From the NCBI RefSeq assembly GCF_003573695.1, contig NC_039368.1, positions 11,846,360 to 11,910,359 on the forward strand: 64,000 nt of DNA, written 5' to 3'. Positions 1-11,721 of this stretch are shown here, one piece after another. A program made the translations under genes and the position numbers. This stretch comes from Papaver somniferum. Lineage: Eukaryota > Streptophyta > Magnoliopsida > Ranunculales > Papaveraceae. Numbering within the stretch: the stretch's first letter is position 1; every line of letters starts with the position of its first letter. The notes beneath the pieces were generated by a model. The model saw only the letters and a list, made by a program, of their open reading frames with translations. It was not told where the DNA came from and searched no databases.

Positions 1-339
1 AAAAAGTAAGAAGAGGGAGATAAAGAGGTCATAATAACATGTAGCATTTGACAGAGGGTTGTGGGTCTTAAGTTACTTACCAATTTTGACTTTGCATGAA
101 CCCAATGTTTTAGGTGCACTAATGCGGCTGTACTTTTAAACAATTTCTAGAAAAACTGAAGTTGAAAATCTCCCGTTGTCCTCATGTCCTTTTGTTTTTT
201 CTTTTCCTCCCTTCAGTTAGAAATTGAGCATACCATTTACCACATTTTTCTAGGTTCATTGTCTACCCAATTTTAGGCATGGGTCAACATATGTGGATAT
301 TGTGATTGACACAAGTAACTGAGCACTAATGTTCTTATG
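1..339. other. no gene seen; probable intron of the following pseudogene
   Basis: No open frame or conserved exon is visible. The pseudogene that follows begins in the middle of its reading frame, so this stretch is most simply the preceding intron. The first exons, encoding the N-terminal membrane helices of phosphatidylinositol synthase, would lie before the window. Confidence 0.4.
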
Positions 340-2621
340 GTTGATCTGAATGTTTCCGTGAATCAGTTTCGACGTTTGGAGTTGTTCTAGACATGGTAAC
401 AGACATGTAGTCTTCTATTTCTGAACCTTTTTTTCTTGAAACCATACGCACTTCTCATTTCAGTGTGTCAACTGTTTATCTGCTATATTCACAATTCCAT
501 CTCTAATTCTTTGATGCTTGTTTTCAGGGTCAGCACTGCTTGTCTGTTGGTAGTCCTCTCCCAGTTTTACCGGTAGGGAATACATTGGTGAATATTTTGT
601 GATGCTTGTAGCATATGTTTGGATATATTTGTGTGTTTTAGTTGCTGAGCATATATTCGGTTATATTGGCAGGCCTGGCATGATTTTCTTGTCTTTGCTT
701 AGCCTAGATATTGCCAGCCATTGGCTGCAATGTACAGGTATTATTTCTCTGGAATTATTTGTGTACCACTTCAGTTTCATTCTTCAGAAATCACTTTTTC
801 TTCCGGGAAAAAATCTGTTTAAAGGACTTGTCGTGTTGGGATTATGTGCTTAGTTAAACACTTACTGAATTTGTTTTGTGTTTCAGTACTTTCCTATCAG
901 GCAAGGCAAGTCATAAAGATGTTAAAGACAGTACTAATTGGCTCTTTAAGTTATACTATGGGATTCATGGCTTATTGCTGTGTGGCATCTGAGGTAATAT
1001 AGTGATTCAATCTCTCCGTACTTAGTGACTTTCACTTAACTGGCTGATTAGCTACATGCAATACATTTCTCTGAATCAACAATGGCATGTCTTTTTCACG
1101 ATGTACCTTATAGAAAATCTGAATGTGGTAATACTTTCTTAAATATTATAATGGGGGAAGAACTTCCTTTTTCTGTTTAAATATCAGACATGGGTTTGTG
1201 GAGCTCATGTATTGTTGCGTTTGGAATGTGACGAATTAAACTGTACATGAAAAATGAATCACATAATCTTCTTTTTATTATCAAACTGTGGAATGGCGAT
1301 GCAAGCATTTGCATTGGCGCATGGAAGAAGTCCTGGAAATTGTATTAACTTTTTAAAAAATCGATTGTCTATTCCTTGGGCGAAGCTGAAAGCTCCCTAA
1401 GGATGTTAGTAATAAAATCCAGTCTTGTGCTTGTGCAGGTACTTTATATAATCCTTTTCCTACTCGCGGAAAGCCAATCTGAAAGTGTGATCGAGGTAAG
1501 CGTTCACAGGTTCATTTTGAGTTGTTTGCCTTGGTTGTCTTGTTGAGGTCGATACCATTGAAGATACTCCATCTAACATCTCTTGGTTTGTGTTCTTCTA
1601 TGCAGGTTTTAATGAGGGCCTTGAAACATGGTTATCTCTCTTTCCCAGTTGGTGCAGCTCTCTTTGGATGGGCAAGCAAGCAATCAATGTTATCCAGGTA
1701 AGATCTCACTTTTGTAATGCTATGTGTTTGAAATGAGTTCTTTGGTTTGCTTCAAATGTATGCTTCCATTTTATTATGATCAGTAGATATGGGCATTTCT
1801 CTGAGGTTATCCAACCTGTAACATGTGCAGTTCTTGCATGCGATCTTTTTAACTGCATATTATTCAGTTCTTGAGTGTTTTTTTTAAGGACTGTGATGGT
1901 CAATCATGCAACCCTTTTCAAGTTCTTATACTTAAAGCTCATTATGTTTAAGAGTCAGTTTATGTTCTGTGTTCTCTGCCTCTGAGATTTGGTTTTTTTG
2001 TCTTGTTAAATTAAATTAGATGGAAGAACAGTGTGAGATCACTGTTCTAACAGCACATCATCAGCATTTGTTCTTTGCGTTATTTCACATGCCTTAAATT
2101 CTACCTTATGCCACTTGTGTTAGCTTATTCCCATGTCCAAAGCATCTCTGTAAGTTTGACATACCTCTCTTTGCTGAGTGTTATGAAAAGAAGACAAAAA
2201 AAAATTACCAATCGGAGAATCCATTATTGTGCGAGTCTTTGTAAAATTGTGCTTGAATTTCTTATAGTCGTAGCCAGCACTCATCTCCCATATTTTATAT
2301 TACCTGTATTCATCAGTTCCTTAGGAGTTTGTTCTGATTCTGAGTTTCATCATCTTAACCTAGTATCCTAGTCCAAAACTGTACACCTGGAAGGCTGTAA
2401 GTTTTTTATCTTAAAAACACACTACTACGCAATTTGGATAAATTGTTGTTATTCAATCTTGAATCAATTACTCTTGTATAATACCTTGTTATCTCAGTGT
2501 GGATTTATGTTTTCAAGTTCAAATGAGAGAAGATTTATTTAATAAATGGTTATTTGTTCAGATGAAGACTGCTGCAGATGTGTGTGTGCTGTATGATGTC
2601 AACAGGAAGCAGAAACACTGA
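340..2621 (+). pseudogene. phosphatidylinositol synthase (CDP-DAG--inositol 3-phosphatidyltransferase) pseudogene
   Basis: The intact enzyme joins CDP-diacylglycerol and myo-inositol to make phosphatidylinositol in ER membranes. Exons seen: about 340-406 (VSTFGVVLDMVTD, the G-x3-D-x3-D half of the CDP-alcohol phosphotransferase motif), 528-572 (VSTACLLVVLSQFYR), 673-737 (FLSLLSLDIASHWLQ), 887-993, 1439-1495 (VLYIILFLLAE), 1606-1697 (AALFGWASKQS) and 2562-2621 (MKTAADVCVLYDVNRKQKH then stop). Introns are kept, so this is not a retrocopy. Lesions: the DG-x2-AR half of the motif near 345-365 is garbled, with a base missing before VSTFG; one base is lost near 731; about eight are lost near 970; about four are lost near 1688, so the true last exon is read out of frame and the frame stops at once. 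Family assignment rests on recalled plant PIS sequence and is strong. Either a duplicated pseudogene or an allele with several sequence errors. Confidence 0.85.
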
Positions 2622-3036
2622 GTTGATTCTCATCTAACCATTTCAGCTTCTATTTTGTTTGGGTGTGCATGATGCTGTGTTGGCAAAGGTTGGTTGATTC
2701 GTTAAGATGACATGGGCAGTCTGCTAGCGCAGATTTCTTGCTGATCATATGGCACCCTGTTTGGCGTTGTGGTTCTTGTCTTTAAATGGAAGAATCTTGT
2801 TATCCAGAATCATTGATACTATTAGGTCAGCGGTAGATTTACTTTCTCATTTCCAAGCAGAATAAAACATTAATCAGTGGATTATTTTGTTTTATCCTTG
2901 ATGAAAATGGAAGAGCAACTTATCATGAAATAGAAATGATTTTTGTTTTTTCAACCCCTTTTTTACACTTTTCACTCACTGTTGACTTTGTCAACTGCAC
3001 ATGACTTTGTCAAAGTGAAGAGAGAGAAATATCTCT

Positions 3037-5190
3037 GAGTTCCACAAACACGCTGAGCTCCCTGCCCTCCCCGCTAATGGCTTTGAGGTGTATGTTGGCA
3101 GCTTCCCTTTAGAAGCTTCCAAAGAGTATGCAAGGAGAATTTGCGACACTATTGAAGAGGTCACCTAGGTAACAGTTTTTTCGGTATTTTTATTCTTTCA
3201 TGTTGTGTTCTCTGTTCCGGGTTCATACTAGTTGTGTTTGTATGTTGGAGATATCAGGTAAGAATGATGAAAGGAAAAGATCCTAGCGAGAGTAGGTATG
3301 CATTTGTGACCTTCAGAAATAAAGACTTGGCTGTGATAGTCATAAAGGAACTCACAATTCAAAATTGAAGGTAATACATGAGGAATGTGATTATAGAGCA
3401 TATAGTTGTCTTAGGTCCAATAACAATTTGAATTGGTGTCTTAGATTTATATCTACAGATTCTATACACATTCTTCTTTGACCTGAGATGGTTTTGACAC
3501 TAAACTGCAGTTATTTGTGTTGTTGCCGTGATATGTACCTTTCTACTTTCTAGTTGTCACTGACATTTTTCTTTCCCCTTTTAGATTTTGCTTATATATT
3601 TGTCCATTTACCTACTTGTCAGGATAAAGCGGTGAAGTGCTCGCTTTCTCAAGCAAAGCACGTGTTGGTTATAATTCTAGAAGCTGGGGAGACGATGATA
3701 TAAGGAAGGCTGTGACAAAAATTGGTTTCTGGGTAGATCTGCAAAAGGTTGGTTTTTAAATGCTTCATAGAAAATTTATTTTCTTGTTGTATGGTGATTA
3801 TATCCCGCTTTACCACTGTGCTTCACATATTTGTAGCTGTGAATGTTCTATCTTCTATGTTCATCAGGTTTTAATTTGGATATTTTGAAAACTTAGGATT
3901 GCTGCTATACTGAATCATGGTTTTCATTGTTTCTTCTTTCATGACCCATGTAACTCCAGCCACAACCGTAGCTTTGCAATTCGTCGAGTCTATGCTGAGT
4001 ATTCGAGGGAGAAGATCTAAATTTAAGCTGGTAAAAAATGCTCCAACTGTAAAGTGGAAGACCCTAAGCATCCAAATACTCCGTCTTCCTCTCAGGTGAT
4101 TGTATTACCTTGCCGTGGTTTGGTTAATCTGAATTTAGGAACATTAATGTGGTTGACTAAACAGTTGATAGCTTGTTAGATCTCTTTTAGGTTAAATAAT
4201 GTAATATGTCTTGTTTTGTTCCCCTGTGATCAGGTAAATATGATCAGTGAACGTAGTTAATTTGTATATATATTAACTATCCAATTCCAAAAGAGGTTTT
4301 GGTACTCAACTTTTAACCAGTCAGTTATTTGGTATAAGCTGACCAGATTGTTTTCTATCTTAACCCTGTTAGATGATTATTGTCTTCAATGTATATAACT
4401 CGAGTCCCCATTGGCTGTTTACTGATGATTGGAAAGTAAGACTTTAGTGGGTCCGTGATTATTATCACTGCTTTATGACATGATGTGTGGAGTTTTTAGT
4501 CTATTCTCCCCTAATCTCTGCAGAGGACCTCCTCCTGCTGGGATGGCAATGTTTCTCATGCTTTTGCCCGATTGATCGCAAATATCAAAAGGTAATGAAG
4601 CCATGTAAAACAATAAAACATCATGTTACATGATCATTTTGCTTCCTACTCTCTGCTCTACAGAAAATGGAGGAGTTAGGGTGGCATGACTTGTTTGGGC
4701 GTTAAAAATGTTTAGCACATAAATTATTGCAGCTACTGACGTTAGAAAAGTGAATTATCGGATAGTTGCAGTAATTTTTGGCTAATCATTTTTAGTGTCC
4801 AAACGGTTCATTGCTAAATTGACAATACTATGATGGAATTACCAGTTTTTACTGTGGTTGAAGGAATTTCTTTTTGGTTCCTTTGTTTATTGCCGAAACA
4901 GTTCAACAGATGCAAGTCTCCTGTGTTTGATTTTGTATTTGTTCTTGTTGGGTCTTCCTGCCTACCTTGACCTTGATAGTGAATGCTTAACTTTATAATT
5001 TGTCAGTAAACCTATTGATATTATTTCTTCTATGTTGGTTTTAGGCAACAGCCTGCGGTGCAACCAATCACTCCTCCAGAACCGAGGGGTGGAAGGAGTG
5101 ACAATGACGGTGGATCCAGGTACGGCAGCAGTGACAGATATGGCAGCAATGACAGGAGTCGTGGGTCGAGTGGAGGAAGGCATAGTGGTT
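3037..5190 (+). pseudogene. hnRNP R/Q-like (LIF2-like) RRM protein pseudogene, copy 1
   Basis: Plant members of this family carry three RRMs and a Gly/Arg-rich tail; LIF2 partners the Polycomb-related protein LHP1 in chromatin control. Exons seen: 3037-3168 (GFEVYVGSFPLEAS, RRM1 start), 3258-3370 (YAFVTFRNKDLAV, RNP1), 3623-3747 (KCSLSQAKHVLV, then a scrambled RRM2 start), 3943-4095 (about KFKLVKNAPTVKW in another frame), 4524-4591 (RGPPPAGMAMFLMLLPD) and 5045-5190 (GGRSDNDGGSRYGSSDRYGS). Lesions: TAG at 3166-3168 at the end of exon 1; a base missing near 3353; a frameshift in the RRM2 exon; the acceptor before 3943 reads AT instead of AG; a stop after LLPD. The N-terminal exons and all of RRM3 are absent, so it cannot make the normal protein. 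Confidence 0.82.
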
Positions 5191-5317
5191 ATTTGGTCTT
5201 ATCCTTGATGAAAATGGAATAGAAATGACTTGTTTTTCCAACCCCTTCTTTACACTTTTCATCGATTGTTGACTTTGTCAGCTGCTCATGACTTTGTCAA
5301 AGTGGAGAGAGAAAAAA

Positions 5318-7508
5318 ATCTCTTAGCTCCATAAACACACTGAGCTCGTTGCCCTCCCCCTAGTGGCTTTGAAGTGTATGTCATCAGCATCCCTTTAGAA
5401 GCTTCCAGAGAGGATGCAAGGAGATTTTGTGAGACTGTTGGAAAGGCCACGAAGGTAACAGTTTTTGCGATTTTTTCGTTTTCTTTTCTTTTTAGAATTA
5501 TCTTTGTTCAGGGTTCATAGTAGTTGTGTTTGTATTTTGGATGTATCGGGTAACAAAGATGGAAGGAAAAAATCCTGGCGGGAGTACATTTGTGACCTTC
5601 AGAAATGAAGACTTGGCTGTGAAAGCCATAGAGGAAACTCATAATTCAAGATCGAAGGTAATACATTTTCTTTCTCAGAGAAATTATAGTTGCGTTAGGT
5701 CCAATAAAGGATTTGAATTGGTGTGTTACATTGGTATCTACTGATTCCATACACATTCTTCTTTGGTTGTTTGACATGAGATGGTTTTGACGGTAAATTA
5801 CAATTATTTGTGTTGTTGCCGTGATCTGTACCTTTGTACTTTCTAGTTGCCACTGACATATTTGTTTCCTTTTAGACTTTGCTTATATATTTGCCCATAT
5901 ACCTACTTGTCAGGATAAATCAATGAAGTGCTCGCATTCTCAAGCAAAGCACTCGTTGGTAATAAGCTGGGGAGAAGTCAGTGACAGAAATTGGGTTCCT
6001 GGGTGGAACTGCGAAAGGTTAGTTTGCTTCGTGGAAAATGTATCTTCTTGTTGTGTTGATTATAACCAGCTTTACCACTGTGCTTCACGCATTTGTAGAT
6101 GTGACTGTGAATGTTCTGTGTTCATCAAATATTAATTTGGGTATTTTGGAAACCAGGGATTGCTGCTGTACTGAGTCATGGTTTTCATGTTTCTTCTCTC
6201 AGGACCGATATAACTCCAGCTGCAACCGTAGCTTTGCAATTTGTTGAGTATTACAACAGTGCCTGGTCTGCGTATTCTAAGGCATAAGATCTAGATTTAA
6301 GCTGGACAAAAATGCTTGTAAAGTGGAAGACCCTAAGTATTCAGATACTCTCTCTTCCTCTCAGGTGATTATATTTCCTTGCCGTGATTCGGTTAATCTG
6401 AATTTTAGGGACATTAATGTGGTTGACTAGCCACTTGATAACTTCTAACTAAGTTCACTGATCACAATTTCTTAGGCAAATATGATCAGTGAACTTAGTT
6501 AATGTGTATGTCCTTTAACTATCCAATTCCAAAAAATTTGGTACTCAACTTTTGACCAGAGTCAGTTATTTGGTATAAGCTGACCAGATTGTTTTGTGTC
6601 TAATCATGTTATTCTTTGCTCCATTTACATGATTATTGTCTTCAATTTATATATATATAGCATGAGCGAAGTATTCATAGACTAAAGCAAATGGTCAGCC
6701 CCATTGGCTGTTTACCAATGACTGGAAAGTAAGACCTTAGTGGGTCCGTACTATCATTTGCTTTAGTACATAATTTGTTGAGTTTTTAGTCTGTCTCCTC
6801 TAATCTATGGCAGTGGACCTCCTCCTGCTGGGATGGCAATGTTTCCCATGCTTTTGCCTGATTGATTGAAAATAAGAAAAGGTAATGGAGCCATGTAAAA
6901 CAGTAAAACATTATGATACATGATGATTTTGCTTCCTACTCTCCGCTTTACAGAAAATGGAGGAGTTAGGGTAGCATGACTCATTTGGGCAGTAAAAATG
7001 GTTAGCCATAAATTATTGCAGCTACTGACGTTAGAAAAGTGAATTGTCGGATAGTTGCAGTAATTTTTAGCTAATCATTTTTAGTGTCTCAGTGGTTCAT
7101 TGCTAAGTTGTACCAGTTTTTACTACGGTTTGGGGGAATTTCTTTTTCGTTCCTCTATCTATTGTGGAAACAGTTCAACACTTGCAAGTTTCCTTTGTTT
7201 GATTTTGTATCTGTTCTGGTTGGGGCTTCCTGCCTACCTTGACCTTGATAGTAAATGCTTAACTTTAACACTATCATCAGTAAACCTATTAATATTATTG
7301 GTTCTTTGTTGTTTTTAGCAACAGCCTGTGACGCAACCAATCACTCCTCCACAACGAGGGGTGGAAGGAGCGACAATGACTCGATGGATCCAGGTATGAC
7401 ACAGTGATGGATACAGCAGCAATGTCAGGAGTTGTGGAGGAACGCATAGCTGTGGTGATAATGTCTGACCGTAACCGCGGCCTTGATCAAAGGTGTCGCC
7501 CATATTGA
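5318..7508 (+). pseudogene. hnRNP R/Q-like (LIF2-like) RRM protein pseudogene, copy 2
   Basis: Exon order matches copy 1: about 5318-5454 (RRM1 start, out of frame after CCCCCTAGTGG), 5550-5657 (STFVTFRNEDLAVKAIEE), 5914-6017 (KCSHSQAKHSLV), 6203-6364 (NRSFAI..., FKLDKNA), 6814-6881 (PPPAGMAMFPMLLPD) and 7319-7508 (PITPP, then frameshifted, ending in a CRPY-stop tail like the family's RYRPY end). Lesions differ from copy 1: the acceptor before 5550 reads GG instead of AG, the RRM2 exon has lost its middle, and exon 1 has its own frameshift. RRM3 is missing here too, so that loss came before the tandem duplication. A poly(A)-signal-like AATAAA lies at 7648-7653. Confidence 0.8.
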
Positions 7509-8034
7509 TAGATCACCTATTCATTACCGCCGTCAACTATCTATTCATTACCTTTTAGCACTAGCTTGTAACCTCTGTAGGTGACATGTGTAATCAGACT
7601 CGATGAACCTTGATAATTGTACATTGTTTTCGTGGAGAGATTTGCTAAATAAACAAAGCCTTTGGGTTTACCACTCATTGTCTTCTCCAGCATCATGTAT
7701 TCGTTTATCTTAAACTTTAAACCGAATATTAGTACTTAAAAATTACAAGGCTGAACATTGGTGACTGAAAGTCTTCATGAATTGGTAGTACTGCACCAGC
7801 AACCTTAGCAAACCATTAGAAGCCATGCTTTCTAGCCCATTAATAAATTCAGCTTCACAACCTATAATCAAATTCCAGGCTTAACCCTGAACCACGAAAA
7901 AAGAATACAAAAGAATTTTCAGCTCAAGTTGCTGTGGGCTGTAGCCCTTAGCCATTTGTTTAGTTAGTGACCAGCTCTCACGTATGAGCTGCACGTATCG
8001 CACGACTTTGGGTACAAGTTAAGAATCAAGTCAA
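7509..8034. other. 3' tail of the RRM copy, then intergenic
   Basis: Holds the AATAAA at 7648-7653, which fits a 3' end for the upstream gene copy. I see no coding exon or repeat in the rest. Confidence 0.4.
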
Positions 8035-11000
8035 GTGTTTTCCACACTCCCCTTCCCCTCCTCCGTTTAAGTTACTTCTCTTCCACTATTTTGCTCCAAA
8101 ACCCAGTTTTGTTTTATTAGGGTTTGTGAGAAAACCAGCTCTAAATTAAGGTTTTGATTGAGTTTCGAAGTTCAATCCCCTTGGATGATTCTTGAAAACG
8201 GGGAAGAATCTGCTTGAGTTTCAATCTCTTGAGGTTAGTTCATCAATCATGGTTATTATTTGTGATGTTTCAATTTTGTTTGTTTGTGGAATTGATTTGT
8301 TGAGTATGGGTATTGATTCATTTGTTGATAACTGGGTTTTGTTATTGAAGTTTAATAAGAGGTTGAATTGATATTGATTTTGATGAAATGAGATGAAATT
8401 CTATGGGTTGTTCTTATTCTAGGGTTTTGAATTACATTGTTGAAATCACATTTCTGCAAAGAAGTAGGATAAACCTAATTGGGAACTCTAAATTTCAAAT
8501 GTTTGTACCCTGGTTCTTTTTGGTTATGCTTATTTGTTTTTGTGTTTATGATTTTGATTACTTCGGTAAAATTCCTATTTCTTTTCTACCCATTTTATGC
8601 ACTGCTTTGTTCAAGTAAGATCTAGTAATTCCAGCTTCTGGTAACCTACCAAATGGTGGAAGGCAAGTAATGGATAGTAAGGTTGATTCGGGATCTCTTC
8701 TTGTTGTTGATAAGAATAGCAGTAGGTTAAAACATTGGCAGATTTCCAAGAGTTGTGGCTTTATCAGGTAAGTACCAGCAGCCCATGTCCGTGTTAGATA
8801 ACCAGAATGGTATCTTGTTAGTAGGCTGGTATAGTTATTGAGTGTTTAGAATTTTTTGATACAGAACCGTCACAGTACAGAACATTGTCATTTGAGAGAT
8901 ATGAAATGTTGAAAATTTTTCTAGAGAAGTTAATATTTGGGTAAAGTGTAATTCATGATTATGTTATCTTCCAAAGAAGAGTGAGAAAAAGAACTAGATA
9001 TATAAAATAGCTAATTGCTATTCAGGAGAAAGGCTAGCTGATTCCCGCACAACATAGGCCTAGTGAAGAGTAGCAATTTTTAACATGTGCACATGTTGCA
9101 GACAAAGCCCCCATTGAGTTAGACTAGGAGGAGGTGTGTACTTATTATGAACATCATCAAGCTAGGACTAGCAATCTGTGACTGTCCCCCCCATGTTCTA
9201 AATTCTATTATCAATCGAAAAATAAAATTAATGGGTTTTTAAATTGATTCCAATTTATAACCACCAGGGAGTTGTCATTAACAGTCTCAGTGGAACCGCT
9301 CCTAAATTGCCAACAATTAAGGAACTCAAGTAAGTTTGTCATTCTTTGGTGAATGAACAATAGAGCGTTGATTATCTATGTAGAGAACCACAAGAGTATT
9401 GTTGTTCTCTAACTTGTTCTAGGGACTATTAGACAAGGAGAAGGTTTTGAACAATAGAACGATTTCCTTTAACGAGTCCACACTCCTTAGAGATCGACCT
9501 TTTGTATCTTCTTTAAAGTCCTTGCTTCCTGATGAGTCATATCAAAACATAAGAAGGTTACATTAGACAATTTGTATTTACCCTCTTTCTTATTTCAGAA
9601 AAAATGTCGAAACCTATTTTCTTCAAACTGTGAATCTGAGCTCTCCATATGATTTCTTCTCCCTCCACATAGTCTCTTTTCATAGGGTTTTATTAGTGAC
9701 TTCACAGCGATTCCCACTTCTTATTCTTCTTCTTTTAGTTTCCCGAATCCAGTATTTTGTTATTTTCAATTTTGTGCCTGAAATTGAAATCCCAACTGAA
9801 ATCGATTTCCCAATCTTCGGCGCAAAGATTATGCATTTGGGAAGGAACAATTTCTTACCTTGCTTATTGGAAAGTCGTTTGCTTACTTAGATTGGTTAGT
9901 ATTTTATATTGTTTCTTCTTAAAATGTGTAACCTGATTGGATGAGTAGGATAGGGGTTTTTATAAAGGGTTTAAGTTCTTTCTTTTTTCGATTGATTTCC
10001 TTAATTGATTGAAGTATGTCAAAGCAAATTTTGACAAAATAGGTTGTTAAAATTTGGTTACTCTCAGTTATTCCCTTAATTGTCTGTCAATTAGGCTACT
10101 CTCCGTTTTCTGTGTTTACAAGAAAGACGCAACTGCACAAATTTGGTTAAGCCTATAATACATGTTCTGCCAAAGACTGGACAAGAAGTCATGACATAAA
10201 GCAACAATGGAATGGATACAGTAACTAGCCACTGAATCTACTATTGGTATTTGATTAAATTCTGCTTGAATCCACTAATAGTGTTTGATTACCTATACTT
10301 GACAGCCACAGAAGATTACGTTGCCTAATCCTTTTTGTACTGTTTGGCCATCACCCATCTTCATACTAGTCGCATTCTTTATAGTTAATGCTTACAGTAC
10401 ATGGCTATGTTCTGTTTCTAAGAAGTTGCTGCTGCATTGGAGATGCCCAGACCAAACAAGCACTCCTAACCAAACTGGATTACTGTTTATACACCTAATC
10501 TTTGCTGCTTTAGAAGCATGTGTTATTAAGTGTATGAATACTGACTCAGTTTCAGTTACAAATGCAGTAGTACCACTACTGAAACACTAATTGTGTTCCT
10601 GTTGCCCTGATTTTTGCTAGGGTCGCTTTAGATTGTACATCAAATTCTCATATTGTGTATTTGCTGCTTCACTGGGTATCAATGCAACATCACCAATCCT
10701 GTATTACATAGTGAAGCTTTGAGACACAATACTGAAGTGCAGTGTAATCAATCACTCTTATAATGTTTTTGCTTAGATAGAAGTTCTGTTTTTTTCATAT
10801 CGGCTATTTTATGTGTACTTCGAAGTCCTTTCTTTCCAACATGTCTTATGTGTGCAAAGTTAGATTCAGCATACATCATTGCTAATAAATTTCTGGTTGG
10901 GTAGTAAAGATCCTAGTCATGTGCCCCCTTTAAACTTGATTAGTTACTGACAATGACTAATATCAGGATTTATGAATCCCATAATAGTTACAGACTTAAA

Positions 11001-11132
11001 GTAGCTTTCATCCGTTGGTTAAATGATAGCTATTTTCAGTGCATGTTTCTCACTATATTAAATGATACGACACTGTCTGCATTCTCTCCATTAGGCATAA
11101 AAAAACTGAAATGTCCTCTTCTCTTTTCAGTA
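8035..11132 (+). other. probable 5' leader and introns of the small membrane protein gene
   Basis: 8035-8233 looks like a leader exon: pyrimidine-rich, with a plausible donor (cttgag|gttagt) at 8233/8234. The coding exon at 11133 follows a clean acceptor (ctcttttcag, 11121-11130), so transcription must begin upstream. Between them I see only short open frames that look like intron sequence. An ATG at about 8669 opens a 33-codon frame ending at a donor-like gtaagt; it could be an alternative leader exon but matches nothing I know. cDNA would be needed to place the leader exons. Confidence 0.4.
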
Positions 11133-11498
11133 ATGGCGAACAAAGAGAATCGGCAAAGTGGAAGTGAAAATCAGCAACTACAGGAGCAGCAAGAAACTCA
11201 AGTTTCTCCAGCAGATTGGAAGGGAAGGTTAGAAAACAAGTATCTAGAACTCAAACAACACGCTGAAGAATATCCTTATGTCTGGGCTTCATATATCCTC
11301 GTATATGGTGGTTTTGCTTGCTGGGCAGGTTATAGATGGAGAAAGCTTCGAGCTACTGAAACTAGGGTTCGAGTATTACAAGAAAGACTTCGGAAATTAG
11401 TTGAAGCTGAGGAAGCTACTGCTTCAACTTCGACTTCCACTCCTTCGATATCTCCACCTATTACTAAATCTACCACTGCTAGTAAATCCTCCCAGTGA
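11133..11498 (+). CDS. small single-span membrane protein, unknown function
   Basis: 121 residues, intact. The start is the first ATG after the acceptor at 11130; the open frame runs further upstream but only through intron sequence. Residues about 1-30 are polar and Gln/Glu-rich; a short helix-prone segment (about 31-46, ending LKQHAEEYP) leads into one predicted membrane span around VWASYILVYGGFACWAGY; then basic WRKLR, an amphipathic Arg/Glu/Leu stretch (RVRVLQERLRKLVEAEE) likely to form a coiled coil, and a low-complexity Ser/Thr tail. I do not recognise a named family. The arrangement suggests a small organelle or ER membrane protein, but that is inference. A truncated second copy lies at 16775-17077 with nearly the same core and tail. 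Confidence 0.75.
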   Translation: MANKENRQSGSENQQLQEQQETQVSPADWKGRLENKYLELKQHAEEYPYVWASYILVYGGFACWAGYRWRKLRATETRVRVLQERLRKLVEAEEATASTSTSTPSISPPITKSTTASKSSQ

Positions 11499-11630
11499 CT
11501 AGCTTGTGATTTTTTGCACTAACTTTTTGTTGTTTATTTGTTGGAAATTAGTGATTATCGAGCAAGAAAAATCTCAGTTGATCGATTAACTTCTCGTTTT
11601 TTTCTTTTTTTTTTTTTTTTTTTTTTTTTT

Positions 11631-11721
11631 NNNNNNNNNNNNNNNNNNNNNNNNNNNNNNNNNNNNNNNNNNNNNNNNNNNNNNNNNNNNNNNNNNNNNN
11701 NNNNNNNNNNNNNNNNNNNNN
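11631..11721. other. assembly gap (91 N)
   Basis: A run of N flanked by poly-T on both sides, just after the 3' end of the small membrane protein gene. The true poly-T length, or anything inside it, is unknown. Confidence 0.99.

Larger units (their letters stand above)
2894..7508 (+). repeat. tandem duplication, period about 2.3 kb
   Basis: The block starting atccttgatgaaaatgg at 2894 recurs at 5201 and stays alignable, exons and introns alike, to about 5190 and 7470. Copy 1 stops inside its last exon, at a junction near 5195 where its Gly-rich tail runs straight into the start of copy 2. Copy 2 continues to the natural stop. Each copy holds one decayed RRM gene. Bases 2622-3036 ahead of the first exon are the 3' tail of the previous pseudogene and the start of this unit. 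Confidence 0.9.

Noticed and set aside
887..993. Novel membrane-protein exon (LSYQARQVIKMLKTVLIG)
   Set aside because: It is the phosphatidylinositol synthase exon read one base out of frame; the correct frame shows the conserved SHKDVKD segment.
10321..10590. 89-codon frame in the presumed intron of the small membrane protein gene
   Set aside because: No known domain, no splice partner in frame, and intron-like composition.
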